A stretch of DNA of 64,000 bases from Corylus avellana (lineage: Eukaryota; Streptophyta; Magnoliopsida; Fagales; Betulaceae), in contig NC_081546.1 in the NCBI RefSeq assembly GCF_901000735.1, positions 9,388,254 to 9,452,253 on the forward strand, in the 5' to 3' direction. Of the stretch, positions 26,601 to 45,472 are shown in pieces. The notes beneath the pieces were generated by a model. The model was not told the origin of the DNA. It made no database searches and was given only the letters and a program-made list of their open reading frames with translations. The stretch's first letter is position 1; every line of letters begins with the position of its first letter. The position numbers and the translations under genes were made by a program.

Positions 26601-29600
26601 GATGGGGACAAAACATCAATGGGTGTCTTGAAAGTTAGGACACGAGATGGCATTCAATTACTAAGATATGCGATAGTAAGCACTCTAGTAGGATTTAGGA
26701 ACATTCATGAAAATCATTAATGCCCGAGTTACCTCTAGGAGATGCCAATTCTTTCACTCAGCAACCTCTTTCTGTTGTGGGGTGTAAATGCAAGCTGTTT
26801 GATGAATGATGTCAAGGTCACTAAGGTAAGATTGTAGGTCACTAGAGAGGTATTCTCCTCCATTGTCAGAACAAATAATCTTAAAGAATGTATTTTGAAT
26901 TGGGTTGGAATCATCTTATAAAATGTCTGAAAACAGGAGGAAACATTTGTTTTATCTTTCAACAAATAAACCCAAATAGTGCGAAAAAAAAAATCATCCA
27001 TAAAAGTAACAAACCAATGAAACCCAGATAGAAAGACAATACGAGGACCACAAACATCAGAATGAACAAAAGCAAATGGTTAAGTACTTTTATTGCCACT
27101 AGCAGGAAAATACACGATTGTGTTTAACAGCAAGTATCACATTGAAACATAGAAACTCAATTTTGTGAAAATAAAGATGGAAAAATATATTGCAACAAAG
27201 AAAATGAAAGATGCCCTAGTCTACGATGCCAAACTCATATTTTTGTCATGGAGTCATGAACTCATGTAATGTGATAAACATGTTTGAGCTAGCCAGGTTG
27301 TTTGAGTTGAGATATCAGGAAGTAAAGACCATCCTTCATTCTACCACTGCCAATCATCTCCCTGTGATGAGGTCCTAGAAAAATAATAAAATTTGAGCAA
27401 CAAAGAGAAGATTATTTGCAAGGTTAGGTACATGTAGAACATATAAAAGAGACATAGATGGAGTTACAGGGATTGAACCTTTTCTAGACATGGATGACAG
27501 GGAACCATTAGCAATTTAACTTTTTTCTTTCTTGGACAAAGATGATATAAAGAGAAAGAGATGACAAACCAGTCATATGGTCGGATGCCCTTGAATCAAT
27601 TGTCCAGGGATCATCAAATTCGCTATATTACAAGTCAAGGTTGCATTTAAAGATGAAGCTAAATTACCTAAATGTGCAGAGGAAGATATAGTGGTGGCTG
27701 GCTCTAACTGTGACATAAGCCGACACAGCATTTCTAGTTCTTCCTTGCTAAGAGTCTTGCTGTCAAGAGTGGAAGACTTGGAGTAGGAGTTTGATCAACT
27801 ATTGAAGAGTGATTTAACACCACCAAAACGACCTCCTCTCCCTTCACTAGGGTGGCCATGAAGTTGCCAACAAGTCTCTCAAGTATGTTGTTATTTATTA
27901 TAACAATCACAAAACAACCTATCCTTCTCCTCCCGAGCAGCATCCATTGTTTTTCCGTCATCATGACTATTAGAATTCACTTTTCCAATATACTGTGACA
28001 TAGTTACCAAAGCAGATTGTTCGTGGGAAGGAGATTGGAGCATGATGTTAAAATATTAATTAAATTATTAAATTAATCATTTCTTAGTAGCTTAAGCTTC
28101 TAAGATAAGTAGTGATTTAATATGATATCAGTGTAAAGGTCATGAGTTTGTACCTTGTCTCCATCATTCACCTCTCATTTCAATTAAATATTCCACATGT
28201 TAGGTCTTACTTGATTAGTTTGAATCCACATGTGGAGGGGAGTGTTAAAATATTAATTAAATGATTAAATCAATACTTTTTTATTAGTTTAAGCTTTTGA
28301 GATAAGTGATGGTTTAACATATGACACGGCACGACTCTCCTCATTCTGAACATAGACAAAAACCTCTCGGAGAGATGGAAGAGGCTCCTTTCCAAAGATC
28401 TGAACTCAAACCTGATCATATTCGGAATTTAAACCTGCCAGAAATTCATCGCTACGATCTTCTTCCACCATTTTCTGAAGTTTCACGGCATCGGCTACAC
28501 ATGCAATCTGAAAGTTTTGATAGTGATCTAGTATCTGCTTCAATGCACGAAATCAATGAAAGTAGGTTATAACAGATTCTTCACCTTGAGGCGTTCCATG
28601 AATCCGACATTTAGAATCAATGAATAAAATAAGAGAATAATGGCAAAAACTCAAAATCAAATCAGATCAGAAATTAACCATGTTTCCTTCTTCAACAACT
28701 TGAATATGGGTTGTCATGCCATGAATAAGAAATGCGTCACAAGTAGTGGGTTTTGCAAGATATTTAATTGTGCTAAGCTGGAAAAATCTGCAAGTATATT
28801 GTCCCATAAACCTGGGCTTGAAACCACTTCCCTTCACACCTACTTTTTTCAGCTCTAACCAATACTTACCTAGCTTAATGAGCAAAAATGTCGAATATGA
28901 ATATTTGTTAGTATTTTAGAAAGTTTACTAACTCAACAAAGCCTTATCCCCCCACAGTGAATTGCAGTAGAAAAAAATAACATTGCCCAAAACAATGGTG
29001 CTTCTAATAGCTTTCAACAATCTGATTTAGAAACTCTTTTCTTAGTTGAATCATGCATGTGTACACACACAATCACATATTTAAATAAATATACAATGCT
29101 TTGGCCTAGAGTGATGTTTTGATGAGTTTCTGCTTATTGTGATCTTCTTTTAGGAATTAATGGCAAGCTCTGGATCATTTGTGGAAAAAGCTAGTGCTGC
29201 TGATTTGATACAACTGAGACAGCGATCTGAGTTTCTTTGTGAGTTCTTCAAACACTACATTTTCACACTGAAATGAGCTATTGATCCATATTCACAGCTC
29301 CTTCTTTACAGCTAGAGTCAGGGGGACCCTGTCTACGGCTATAAAGGCAAGTCCCCGTTAGCATGAACCATGTTTAATTAAAATAGTTAAATGGTTGCAG
29401 TATATTTTACAATTAGACTGTATTTATATATGGAAGATGATGCTGTCATACTTTTTTTTAAGGATTTTGTCACTTTTTCTATCTATTGTTGTTTCAGGGA
29501 AGTCCAGACCTTATCCCACCCATATTAACGTTGGCACTGAATGATATCATGACTTATGATAAGGTCAGACAAAATCTCTACCTGAAATTTTACATGGATG

Positions 29601-32485
29601 CTGGATAATTCCTTTACTTCGGTAAGCGAGAGGAAAGGACAGTACTGATGTACTTCTGAATTTTGTAGGCAACAAAATCTGGGGGCCCAAATGCATCCAT
29701 ACGGTTCAGGTTCATGCTACTAATGGCACTATCTCTTTTAAGTCCTGTAATCTTAAAGTAAAATTTTGGTGTGGATATGCAAGCTTACACTGGTCCTAGT
29801 ATGAAATCCCACTGAAGAGTCAGAAATATATGCTGTGTCCAAACCTACCTGTCAGCTGCAGATGATGTTTTAGAATGCTTAGCCATGCCAGTTTAAGGGC
29901 TCTCAAGTGTCAATCTACTAATTTGCCCTGTTACTGAAGTGTCAAGGATTTTAGCAGTTGAGGGGTGACGTGGGCGGGAAGACCTAAAAATGCACATATA
30001 ATGCTGAGTTGTTAAATGATTTATTCATGCACATTTGGACGTTAAGTTAGTTTAGCATCCTAACTTTCATTTTCTTCACTTAAAAGCTTTCTTGGTTTAG
30101 CTTCTTGAAAAATTACCTTAATTTTCTTCTCCATGTTTTTTCTTGCCTGAAGTTCAGAGTTAAGCAGGCCTGAAAACAAAGGGCTTTCTGCTGCTTTGAA
30201 TTTATTAGAGGAAGCAAAGAAAGAGATAGATTCATATTCCAAGGGTGGACCGATTTCCTATGCAGATCTCATCCAATTTGCAGGTTACATTTTAAATATC
30301 ACCAAGTTCGAACTATGAACCATAGATATGACAAACATTCTATGTATTGCTTGTGCAGAGGTACTGTACATTAGCCAATATGATAGGTTCTTAAACATCC
30401 TTTCAATACGTCTATCTAGCATGAGCTAGCATGGAAGATGAACAGAGTGTGGAGTGCATGTGTCTATGCCTGTGCATGTGTGCTTCTGCCCCTGACTCAG
30501 ATACCTTCATTCTATGTAGCGCAAGGTGCCGTTAAGGCTACATTCCTAGCTTCTGCCATTCGAAAATGTGGTGGGAATGTAGAGAAAGGGAACTTGGTAT
30601 ATACTGCATATGGTTCAAGCGGGCAGGTTTGTTTCTCAATTGTTGTTGTGTCATTGCTGGGACATTCAGTGTTGTTCTTAACTCGTGCATATATGTTTCT
30701 TTGTGCGGATATCCCCAACATCAGCTTTATGCTCTCATTCGATTACTAAATGCCATTTTTAAAACTTTAACTGGATGTTGTGTATTTGTGGCCAATTTCA
30801 GCTTTGAGTAGTGGTTAATATGATGGTGACATTCCTGAAGTTCTGTTTATCTTTCTGATTTGTGTTACTTGGAATCATTGTATTTTCTACTGGACTTTAA
30901 GTTTCTGTGTTAGCGTATAATAGCAGCACTTGTGCAAGCACTCTGATTATGTGCGAGGGAAGATAAAATCTGTCATGTGCATTTAGGAAGAACGAAATAA
31001 AGACTTTAATGTTTTAACGTCACTCAGAATGACAAGAAGTGTGCGGCTAGCATGCAGGCCAAAGGGGTTTATACACTAATTGACTAATCATATTTTCTTA
31101 CATGTCATGCTTGCTTACTTTCACAAGCTCTTCTCTGAATCTTACATAAGTGGTTTACACTTGGAGCAATTCTGTTTAACTTGATGTGGAGGATTGAAAA
31201 AGAAATTAATGTTTGCCTAAAATTTTTTTGGAAGCGTTATAATTCCTTGATGTTACTTATTGAAGTTTCAAGTCTCTTTCTCTTCAAGTGTGTCTTCGAG
31301 TTTGTTTCTCACATGCATAGAATTAGATTTTGAGAATCTTAAGGATGTATCATAATCAAAAGTTATTAAATAAATGTGTTCTTCTCTTGTTGTTCCTTTT
31401 TAACATATCAAAAAAAAAAAAAAAAAAAAGATCTCATAAAGTTCAATTCACATTCTCAACCATTATTATAGTCTTTGTGATGAAGCGACTGGATATTAGT
31501 AGAAAGAATTGGATCTGTAAATTGATGTTTTATTCATACAACTGTTATTGCATACAGTGGGCGTTGTTCGACAAGCAATTGGGAAGGGCAGATACCCAAG
31601 AGCCAGATCCAGAGGGAAGGGTTCCCCAATGGCAGAAAGTAAGTGTCAAGGAAATTAAAGACAAGTTCTCAGCTATTGGCTTTGGTCCACGCCAGGTATT
31701 TTAGTCAACTATAATACTTTTGCTGCAGCAATTATATTTCAGTTCTCGTTTCTTTCCAAATAATTATGTGTACTTGTAATCTGCGACCAAAACAGAGCAC
31801 CCCAGAATGCAGCCCACTGCTGCCAAATGTGTAAAATTTTTTTTAAAAAGAGAAGTTTCTTTGCTGATTGAAAATTTGGATGCATTGTACTTTCTGCAGA
31901 CATGATACTTCACGTCAGTTCAAGTTTTTTTTTTTTTTTTTCAATGAAAAGGGCTAAAAATGAAATAAACAAAAACAACATTGTAGGGGATCCTTGTATT
32001 TTATTCATTTTTAATGAAGCCTTTAGTACCTGCTGATATTTGATTGCTTGTTTGGCCAGGTAGCTGTGATGTCTGCATTCATGGGTCCAGATCAGGCTGC
32101 AACAGAGGCCTTTTTGGCTACTGATCCGGATGTTTCTCCATGGGTTCAGAAATATCAACGTAGCAGAGAAACAGTATCTCAGACGGATTATGAGGTCAGT
32201 GACATTTTCTTGCATATATCTCCAAAAGGGGAAAAAGGGTTTTACTTGGATGTGATGTTGGTTCAGTTATCTTGATCAATTACTTGAATTTTTTTTAAAA
32301 AAAAAATTGTACATATTATACCATAGTGATTGCTGATTGGTCCCATTGCAAAATGCAACTTGATTCTCTTTCAGGTTGATCTGATAACGCTGCTCACAAA
32401 ATTAGGTTGCTTGGGTCAGAAAATCAATTACGAGGCATATTCATATCCCGTGAAAAAAGTTGATTTGACCAAACTCAAATTGTAG
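23608..32485 (+). CDS. TL29: Thylakoid lumenal 29 kDa protein TL29 (APX4-like), chloroplast
   Basis: Eleven exons: 23608-23715, 23947-24042, 29154-29238, 29312-29346, 29498-29563, 29669-29709, 30153-30283, 30520-30626, 31558-31695, 32060-32194, 32375-32485; 350 residues, all phases consistent. A Ser/Thr-rich N-terminus (transit peptide) is followed by twin arginines (55-56), a hydrophobic stretch and an Ala-Ser-Ala/Ala cleavage site near 83, the layout of Tat-route import into the thylakoid lumen. The mature part has the ascorbate-peroxidase fold (TYDKATKSGG, SELSRPENKGL, GPISYADLIQ). The distal-site residues of true APX are replaced: Arg38 by Thr119, Trp41 by Leu122, His42 by Asn123. The C-terminus (SRETVSQTDYEVDLIT, YPVKK) matches TL29. 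TL29 is known as a photosystem II-associated protein without normal peroxidase activity. Exon 4 ends with a GC splice donor. Intron 2 (5.1 kb) holds an antisense copia element. Confidence 0.95.
24441..24651 (-). repeat. 3' LTR of the intronic copia element
   Basis: On the minus strand it begins TGTTGAAAAATGAAAC just after the purine-rich ACTTGAGGGAGAC tract and ends CTTCTTCA. About 80-100 bases match the remnant at 28600-28697 (shared AAATCAGATCA(G/T)AAATTAAC...TTCAACA). Length about 211 bp; target duplication not found. Confidence 0.65.
28041..28322. repeat. Insertion nested inside the copia gag
   Basis: About 280 bp separates gag codons that should be adjacent: LPSLREVF...ESR above 28320, and the QSPSHEQSALVT...knuckle part below 28040. 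The inserted piece is bounded by a roughly 80-base direct repeat starting GTTAAAATATTAATTAAAT (about 28047 and 28243) with TAGTTTAAGCTT(T/C)T(G/A)AGATAAGT inside. It looks like a short LTR-type or terminal-repeat element; family unknown. Confidence 0.55.
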
Positions 32486-32882
32486 AGGGAAAAGCTAAAT
32501 AGCCTGTGGAAAGCAGCAGCACCAACTGCAGCGAGGAACTTTTTCTTTTTGAAAAAATAATGTAAGTCTTAGATTTAAAATAATGCCACTTTCAACCAAT
32601 ATAAATTCTTCCGCCAGAATTAGTCACGATTCCATCTACAAAGCCCTTCTCCCTCAAAATTAGTCATGACCAACTATTACGAGTGAGCTCATGCATTATA
32701 TAACAGGTGGTACATGTTTAAAGCAAACATTCCAAAAGGTGCAACCTCAAAAAACATGAATTTCTTCACCACTTTATATTTTTCCCTTTTTACTGGCTAC
32801 ATTTGTTATCTCGTAAAAGTTAGCAGCAAAGAGAGATTCTGCAACTACAATACATGAATCAAAAAATAACCATTCCATCATC
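32486..32882. other. Convergent 3' intergenic region
   Basis: Holds the 3' ends of TL29 (+) and of the SerRS gene (-), whose stop codons face each other about 400 bp apart. No additional gene seen. Candidate AATAAT-type polyadenylation motifs for TL29 are at about 32557-32585. Confidence 0.6.
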
Positions 32883-39299
<6,417 letters not shown>

Positions 39300-39700
39300 C
39301 TCCTCTGTTTCGGAAATCTCCGAGAAAGACAGAGAGAGAGACGTCTGTATGTTAAAGGCCCATTTATCCTCAACTCTTTTTTTGGCAAAAAAAAAAAAGA
39401 AGAGAGAGAGAGAATAATCAGCTGTTTTATCAAATAGAGCAACTGCTTTTACAAGCTAATGATTGTGAGACACGTGTTAACTTCTTGGTGTTTCAATTCA
39501 CGCATTAACGGCGGGAGGAAAGCACAATCCGAAGCGCAGCCGAAAATACAGATCTTAGCCGTTCATTTAGGGCATAAAAAACACAATAGTACCAACGTTT
39601 GACCGTCCGATCGAGTACCCGGAAAACAAGATAGAAGTGCCTGTGCACCGGCCCTATATAAAGGGCCACGACCTCCCGTTATCCTCACAGTTCTTCAGAG
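39300..39700. promoter_or_regulatory. Divergent SerRS / H3.3 promoter (copy A)
   Basis: Only about 355 bp separate the SerRS ATG (39299, minus) from the H3.3 TATA box (TATATAAA, 39656-39663, plus), which sits in a small palindrome GCCCTATATAAAGGGC. GA-rich runs (39330-39345, 39400-39415) lie on the SerRS side. The H3.3 start site is expected near 39690. A TTAGGGTTA-type telomere-like box lies in SerRS exon 1 (about 39192-39206). Confidence 0.8.
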
Positions 39701-39769
39701 CTTCCCCTTTCTCTTCGATTCTCAGCCAAAATCTTTTGCAGCTTTTTCTTCCTATAGACGCAACTTCGA

Positions 39770-40163
39770 GGTAAAGCAAGCGTCTCTCTTTCTCTTCTTT
39801 TTTCTCTTTCGACGTTTCCTCTGCTTTCTGTTTTGTACTTCGTTTCGTTTTCAAGAATTGCTTGCTTGATTTGGTTCTTTTAAGGTTAGGGTTTACATTA
39901 TTTCAGGATTTGGCTTGGGGTTTTTGTTCGTAATCGATGTAGTTTATTTTTCTGCCTTACATTTTTTTTAGCCGGTTTCGTTTTGATGTTCTTTCCCTCA
40001 CCTCTTTGTTAACACCTCGACTTTTTTGCCACAAATTTTCCAAATTAGGGTTTTATGGCGGTGGTGATTTCATGAATTGCTGATTGCGAGTATAAGAATT
40101 AGATGTAAAAGATTGCAAGAATTAGACGTAAAAGATTGTAACTTTGAGTGCTTAATTTTACAG
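39770..40163 (+). other. 5'-UTR intron of H3.3 (copy A)
   Basis: ACTTCGAG|GTAAAGCAAG at 39769/39770 is a good donor and TTTTACAG|ATGGCC is a good acceptor ending one base before the start codon. The intron contains TTAGGGTTTAC (about 39887), a telo-box, and TTAGGGTTTTATG (about 40048). Leader introns of this kind are known to support strong, cell-cycle-independent expression of plant H3.3 genes. Confidence 0.75.
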
Positions 40164-40742
<579 letters not shown>

Positions 40743-41584
40743 GAGGAGAGGCTTTACCAGCATCATTCTACTACTAGGGTTTTCTCATTTTGTTCACTAG
40801 TATTAGTACACTGTTTGGTTGGTAGGACTTGGGGTTGCTTTTGTTACCGAGGGATTTAAGTTTCAATGGCTCCATGAATCCTTTCTGATTTGATCTCGTT
40901 CAATGATTTTGTTTTGACGGTTTTTTTTTTTGTTGCGCACGTTACCTTCTCAAACTTTCAAGACAACGTTCCTCTAGAGCTATCAAAAATTATAATGCTA
41001 ACAAAAAGATAAAAATATCCTTATAAAATAAAGTCCTGCTATGTGGTTGACAAATTTTGAATTTTGGCAGCCTAGCGTCGGAAAAAAAAATAATGAAAAA
41101 GAATTTTGTTAATTTTTTTAGATAAATTTTTATAAATTAATATTTAATTTTTATTGACTCAAAACTTGTTTTTAGATTTAAAACTATAATTTAGGGGTGG
41201 AAGACTAACTTTGTAGAGATTATATCATTCAAAAGTATTTAATTATTTTAAATTTGGCGTTAATGCTTCAAATGTAGTGTTAGTACTTCAAATTTGAATT
41301 TTTTTTTTAATATTTATTTTCTTTAATTTTTATTTATTTTTTTTTAAAAAAGCAAAATATCTGACATTAATTTTTTTTTAAAGAAAAAAAAAATCTTGGC
41401 TACGTCAAAACTTTGACAAGGACTAGGATGTTCTAGGCTGTCAAAAATTTTTACTCATAAAATACTCTCAATAAAACAAAAATACTTTTACAAATTCGAA
41501 AAAGATATAAAAATAATAATAATAATATTTAAGGTTAAATATTTTTTTTCCACTCGTGGTTTAATAACTTTATGTTTTGTCTCT
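40743..41584. other. H3.3 3' flank and intergenic (copy A)
   Basis: 3' UTR of H3.3, then AT-rich DNA with A/T runs. No further gene recognised. Confidence 0.6.
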
Positions 41585-42952
41585 TAGAGTATTTTCAATT
41601 GAAGAGCTAAATGTTACCCTTTATCTAAAGTGGCTTTTCAAATGTTTAAAAAACTCCTTAGAGCATTCTTAATGGAGGAACCATATTTTTATGTAAAATG
41701 GTTTATCAAAACTCACTTTTATTTAGTTTAGCTAAGCCATTTTTAAACGTTTTTATATCCGATTAGCTATATTTCTATTTATTCTATTAAAATATTATTA
41801 AAAGTAAAAAAAGTTTTAAGAAAAAGAGAACATGTGAGGAAAAATGGAAAAAAATTTGGGAAAAAAGAAAATATGCAGAGAAAAAGTAAGAAAGGATTTG
41901 GAAAAAAAGAGAAAACAGGTGAGAAACAATGAAAAATAAAATAGCTCTCTTGAAAAGTGCTGCTACATTTAGGCTTTTTTTTAGCTCTTCTAATCAAATA
42001 TTTATTTTACATTTTTTTTTGGCTAATCCAATGTAGGAGCTTTTTTAAACATTTGAAGAGCTATTCTAGATAAAAGTAACATTTGGCTCTTCCATTGGGA
42101 ATGCTCTTATATTGGATTAGCCAAAAGAAAATGTAAAATAAATATTTGATTGGAAGAGTTAAAAAAAAAAAAAAAAAGCTAAATGTAGCAGCATTTTTTA
42201 TGGGAGCCATTTTATTTTTTATTGTTTCTCTCACCTATTTTCTCTTTTTTTTTTTTTCAAATCTTTTCCTACTTTTTCTCTGTATGTTCTCTTTTTTCCT
42301 GAAACTTTTTCTATTTTTCCTCATATGTTCTATTTTTCCCAAAACTTTTCTTACTTTTAATAATATTTAAATAATATAGATAAAAATATAGATAATTGGA
42401 TGTGGATGCATTTAAAAATTCATTAGCTAAATTAGATAAACGTGAGTTTTGAAGAGCCATTTTGCATAAAAATTTGGTTATTCTAAGAGCATTCTTAAAG
42501 GAGGAGTCAAATTTTTATGCAAAATTGCTTCTCAAAATATACTTTATCTAGTTTAGCTAATGAATTTGTAAATGTCATTTACATCCGATTAGCTATATTT
42601 TTATTTATATCATTTAAATATTATTAAAAGTGATAGAAGTTTTGGAAAAAAGAGAACATGTGAGAAAAAATGAGAAAAGTTTTGGGAAAAGAGAACATGC
42701 GAGAGAAAAAGTAGGAAAAGATTTGGAAAAAAGATAAAACAGGTGAGAAACAATAAAAAATAAAATGACTCCTTTGAAAAGTACGGTTACATTTAGCTTT
42801 TTTTATTTTTTTTATTTTTTTAACTCTTCCAATCAAATATCTACTTTACATTTTTTTTTTTTTTGGCAATTCAATCTAGGGGTTTTTTAAACATTTGGAG
42901 AGCCATTTTAAATAAAAATAACATTTGACTGTTTCATTGAGAATGCTCTTAG
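41585..42952. mobile_element. Nested cluster of related MITEs (copy A)
   Basis: At least two units with GAGCATTCTTAA(T/A)GGAGGA at one end and GAATGCTCTTA at the other (41660-42108 and 42486-42952) surround a related segment in inverted orientation (42109-42485). Within each, subterminal arms such as CTAATCAAATATTTATTTTAC recur as inverted copies. Non-coding. The terminal motif is a common plant Mutator-like MITE type; target duplications are hard to define because the units abut. Confidence 0.65.
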
Positions 42953-42981
42953 GGTTTAATTTTTAGAGATATGTTAAAATA

Positions 42982-43296
42982 TAATAAAACTCCCACAATT
43001 TACCCATCAAAATCCTAGATGGCAAAGTGTCATTTGCCATCAACTTGGGTAATGTTCCCTTTTACGAGAAATGCTAGAGGTCAATAAGTTCCTCATATTT
43101 GGCCCATATTCCCTTACAATCAACCATTAGATTTGTAGAGTTCACAATTGACTTATGTTGGATCTACATAAGTATACAAATTCAATGGTTGATTGTAAGA
43201 GAATATTGGCCAAATATGAGGAACTTATTGACCTCTAACAGTTCTAGCCCCTTTACATCAACTTGGGCCATGTGCACTTTGCCACCTAGGATTTTG
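42982..43296. mobile_element. Foldback MITE with a second MITE nested in its loop (copy A, cut by gap)
   Basis: The outer left arm (AATAAAACTCCCAC..., CCATCAAAATCCTAG) pairs with a right arm that is broken by the 100-N gap at 43297. In its loop sits another palindrome, about 43070-43247, with arms AATGCTAGAGGTCAATAAGT and ACTTATTGACCTCTA. The complete outer element can be read in copy B at 53072-53412. Confidence 0.7.
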
Positions 43297-43396
43297 NNNN
43301 NNNNNNNNNNNNNNNNNNNNNNNNNNNNNNNNNNNNNNNNNNNNNNNNNNNNNNNNNNNNNNNNNNNNNNNNNNNNNNNNNNNNNNNNNNNNNNNN
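43297..43396. other. Assembly gap (100 N)
   Basis: Exactly 100 N, a scaffold placeholder. The left contig ends inside the right arm of a palindromic MITE; the right contig starts inside a gypsy pol gene. Confidence 0.98.
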
Positions 43397-45472
43397 CCCG
43401 GTGGATCACATGGATCACGTGAGGAAAGTGTTGGAGGTTCTCCGTGAAAATAGGTTGTTTATCAACTTAAAGAAGTGTAGTTTCATGATGGATCGGTTAC
43501 TCTTCGTCGGATTTGTAGTCGGTGCCGATGGAATCCGAGTGGATGAAGGGAAGGTGAGAGCAATCCGAGAATGGCCCACACCCAAGTCAGTGGGAGAAGT
43601 AAGAAGTTTCCATGGGTTAGCAACTTTCTATAGAAGGTTCGTTCGGAATTTCAACAGTATTGTAGCACCGATCACCGAGTGTATGAAGAAAGGAAAATTC
43701 AATTGGGGTGAAGAAGCCGAGCGAAGTTTCTCAATCATCAAAGAAAAGCTATGCACAGCACCTGTACTTGCCTTACCTGACTTTGACAAGCTGTTTGAAG
43801 TTGAATGTGATGCATCAATCGTCGGGATAGGAGCTGTGTTATCTCAAGAAGGGAAGCCCGTAGAATTTTTTAGTGAGAAGCTCGGAGAAGCAAGACAAAA
43901 GTGGTCAACATATGAGTTGGAGCTTTATGCTGTCTTGAGAGCCCTCAAGGTGTGGGAGCACTACTTGATCCAACGAGAGTTTGTCCTCTATACTGACCAT
44001 CAAGCATTAAAGTTCATCAATAGTCAAAATAATTTGAATCGGATGCATGCTCGGTGGGTTTCTTACATCCAACGGTTCACTTTTTCTCTCAAGCATAAGT
44101 CGGGAAAACTAAATCGTGTAGCTGACGCTTTAAGCCGCCGAGCTACCCTGCTGATCACCATGAAAGCTGAAGTGACTAGATTCGAGTGCCTAAAGGAGTT
44201 ATATGAGGAAGATGAAGATTTTGGTAAAACCTGGAAGCATTGCAAGGCGGGGCAACCAATTTCTGAGATACATATTCAAGAGGGGTATTTATTTCGTGGG
44301 AATCGGCTGTGCATTCCGAGGAGTTCCTTGCGGGAACAAATAATCCGAGAATTACATGCTGGAGGTTTGGGTGGTCTTCTGGGAAGAGACAAGACTATTG
44401 CTCTGGTAGAGGAACGGTATTACTGGCCGCAACTGAAGAAAGAAGTAGGTAATTTTGTCCGACGATGCCAGACTTGTCAGGTCGCCAAGGGGCAAACCCA
44501 AAATACGGGATTATACATGCCTCTACCAATACCAGAAGCACCGTGGGAAGATGTATCCATGGATTTTGTATTGGGTCTCCCGAGAACCCAACGAGGAGCA
44601 GATTCTATAATGGTAATTGTGGATAGATTTTCCAAAATGGCTCACTTTGTTGCTTGCAAGAAAACATCTGATGCGGTTCAAGTGGCCAATCTATTCTTTC
44701 GAGAGGTGGTTCGATTGCATGGAGTCCCAAAGTCTATCACTTCTGACCGAGACACCAAGTTCTTGTCTCACTTTTGGCGAACATTATGGAGGCGGTTCGA
44801 CACAGCATTGAACTTTAGTAGCACGAGCCATCCGCAGACAGACGGGCAGACAGAAGTTGTTAATCGAACTCTAGGTAATTTACTTCGATGTATTGCAGGT
44901 GACAAACCCAAGCAGTGGGACCTGGCTTTAGCTCAGGCTGAGTTTGCCTACAATAACATGGTGAATCGATCTACTGGGAAGGCACCATTTGAAGTCGTCT
45001 ATGGAAGAACTCTGAGACTTGCAGTAGATCTTGCAACTTTACCTAAGCTACCCGGTGCAAGTGTGGCAGCGGAGCATTTAGCAGAACGGGTGAAAGCTAC
45101 CTAAGAGGGAGTTCGTCAGCATCTAGAAGAATCCTATGCTAAGTACAAGACGGTAGCAAACAAGGGTCAGCGATCGAAGATTTTTCAAGAAGGAGATCTT
45201 GTGATGGTGTATCTACGCAAGGGGCGACTGCCGACTAATACTTTTGGAAAGCTGAGGAATAAGAAGTATGATCCATGCAAGATACTAAAAAGGATTAACG
45301 ACAATGCATATGTCATCGATCTTCCAGAAGAAATGGCGATATCCTCAACATTCAACGTGGCAGACATTTTTGAATATTTTCCACCAGAGGAGTCAGAACT
45401 TAACTCGAGGACGAGTTCTTTTCAAGAAGGGGAGACTGATGTAGGAAATGTGTGTCCCCACCCCCAAGAATA
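43397..45472 (+). pseudogene. Gypsy pol fragment: RT end, RNase H, integrase
   Basis: One plus-strand frame runs from the gap edge to 45472 with a single in-frame TAA (45102-45104). In order: the end of reverse transcriptase ([15 protein letters not shown]); RNase H ([35 protein letters not shown]); integrase with its zinc-binding region (CQTCQVAKG) and catalytic core ([32 protein letters not shown]); and the C-terminal domain ending [13 protein letters not shown]. The second His of the HHCC zinc motif appears replaced by Leu ([11 protein letters not shown], where GHFG is usual). No chromodomain visible. RNase H before integrase is the gypsy order. Confidence 0.93.

Larger units (their letters stand above)
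24441..28697 (-). mobile_element. Decayed Ty1/copia retrotransposon in TL29 intron 2
   Basis: Read on the minus strand, the order is: a remnant 5' LTR end (about 28600-28697); gag (about 28572-28320, with LPSLREVF); a CCHC-knuckle region (about 27960-27800); the pre-integrase DHMTG near 27570; integrase (MDDFF..TIWVYLLKDK, about 27000-26735); reverse transcriptase (VERYKVRLIAKGFTHAYGIDFEE, 25822-25556); and RNase H (EFRAMAHGVCEL, CDSKAII, 25020-24784). The polypurine tract and 3' LTR follow. Many stops and frameshifts break every domain, and the 5' LTR and leader are mostly lost, so it cannot move by itself. Copia order (integrase before RT) is clear. It lies antisense to TL29, which remains intact. 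Confidence 0.9.

Noticed and set aside
41779..42836. Phe/Lys-rich open frames in the MITE cluster
   Set aside because: Compositional frames in palindromic AT-rich repeats, mirrored on both strands.
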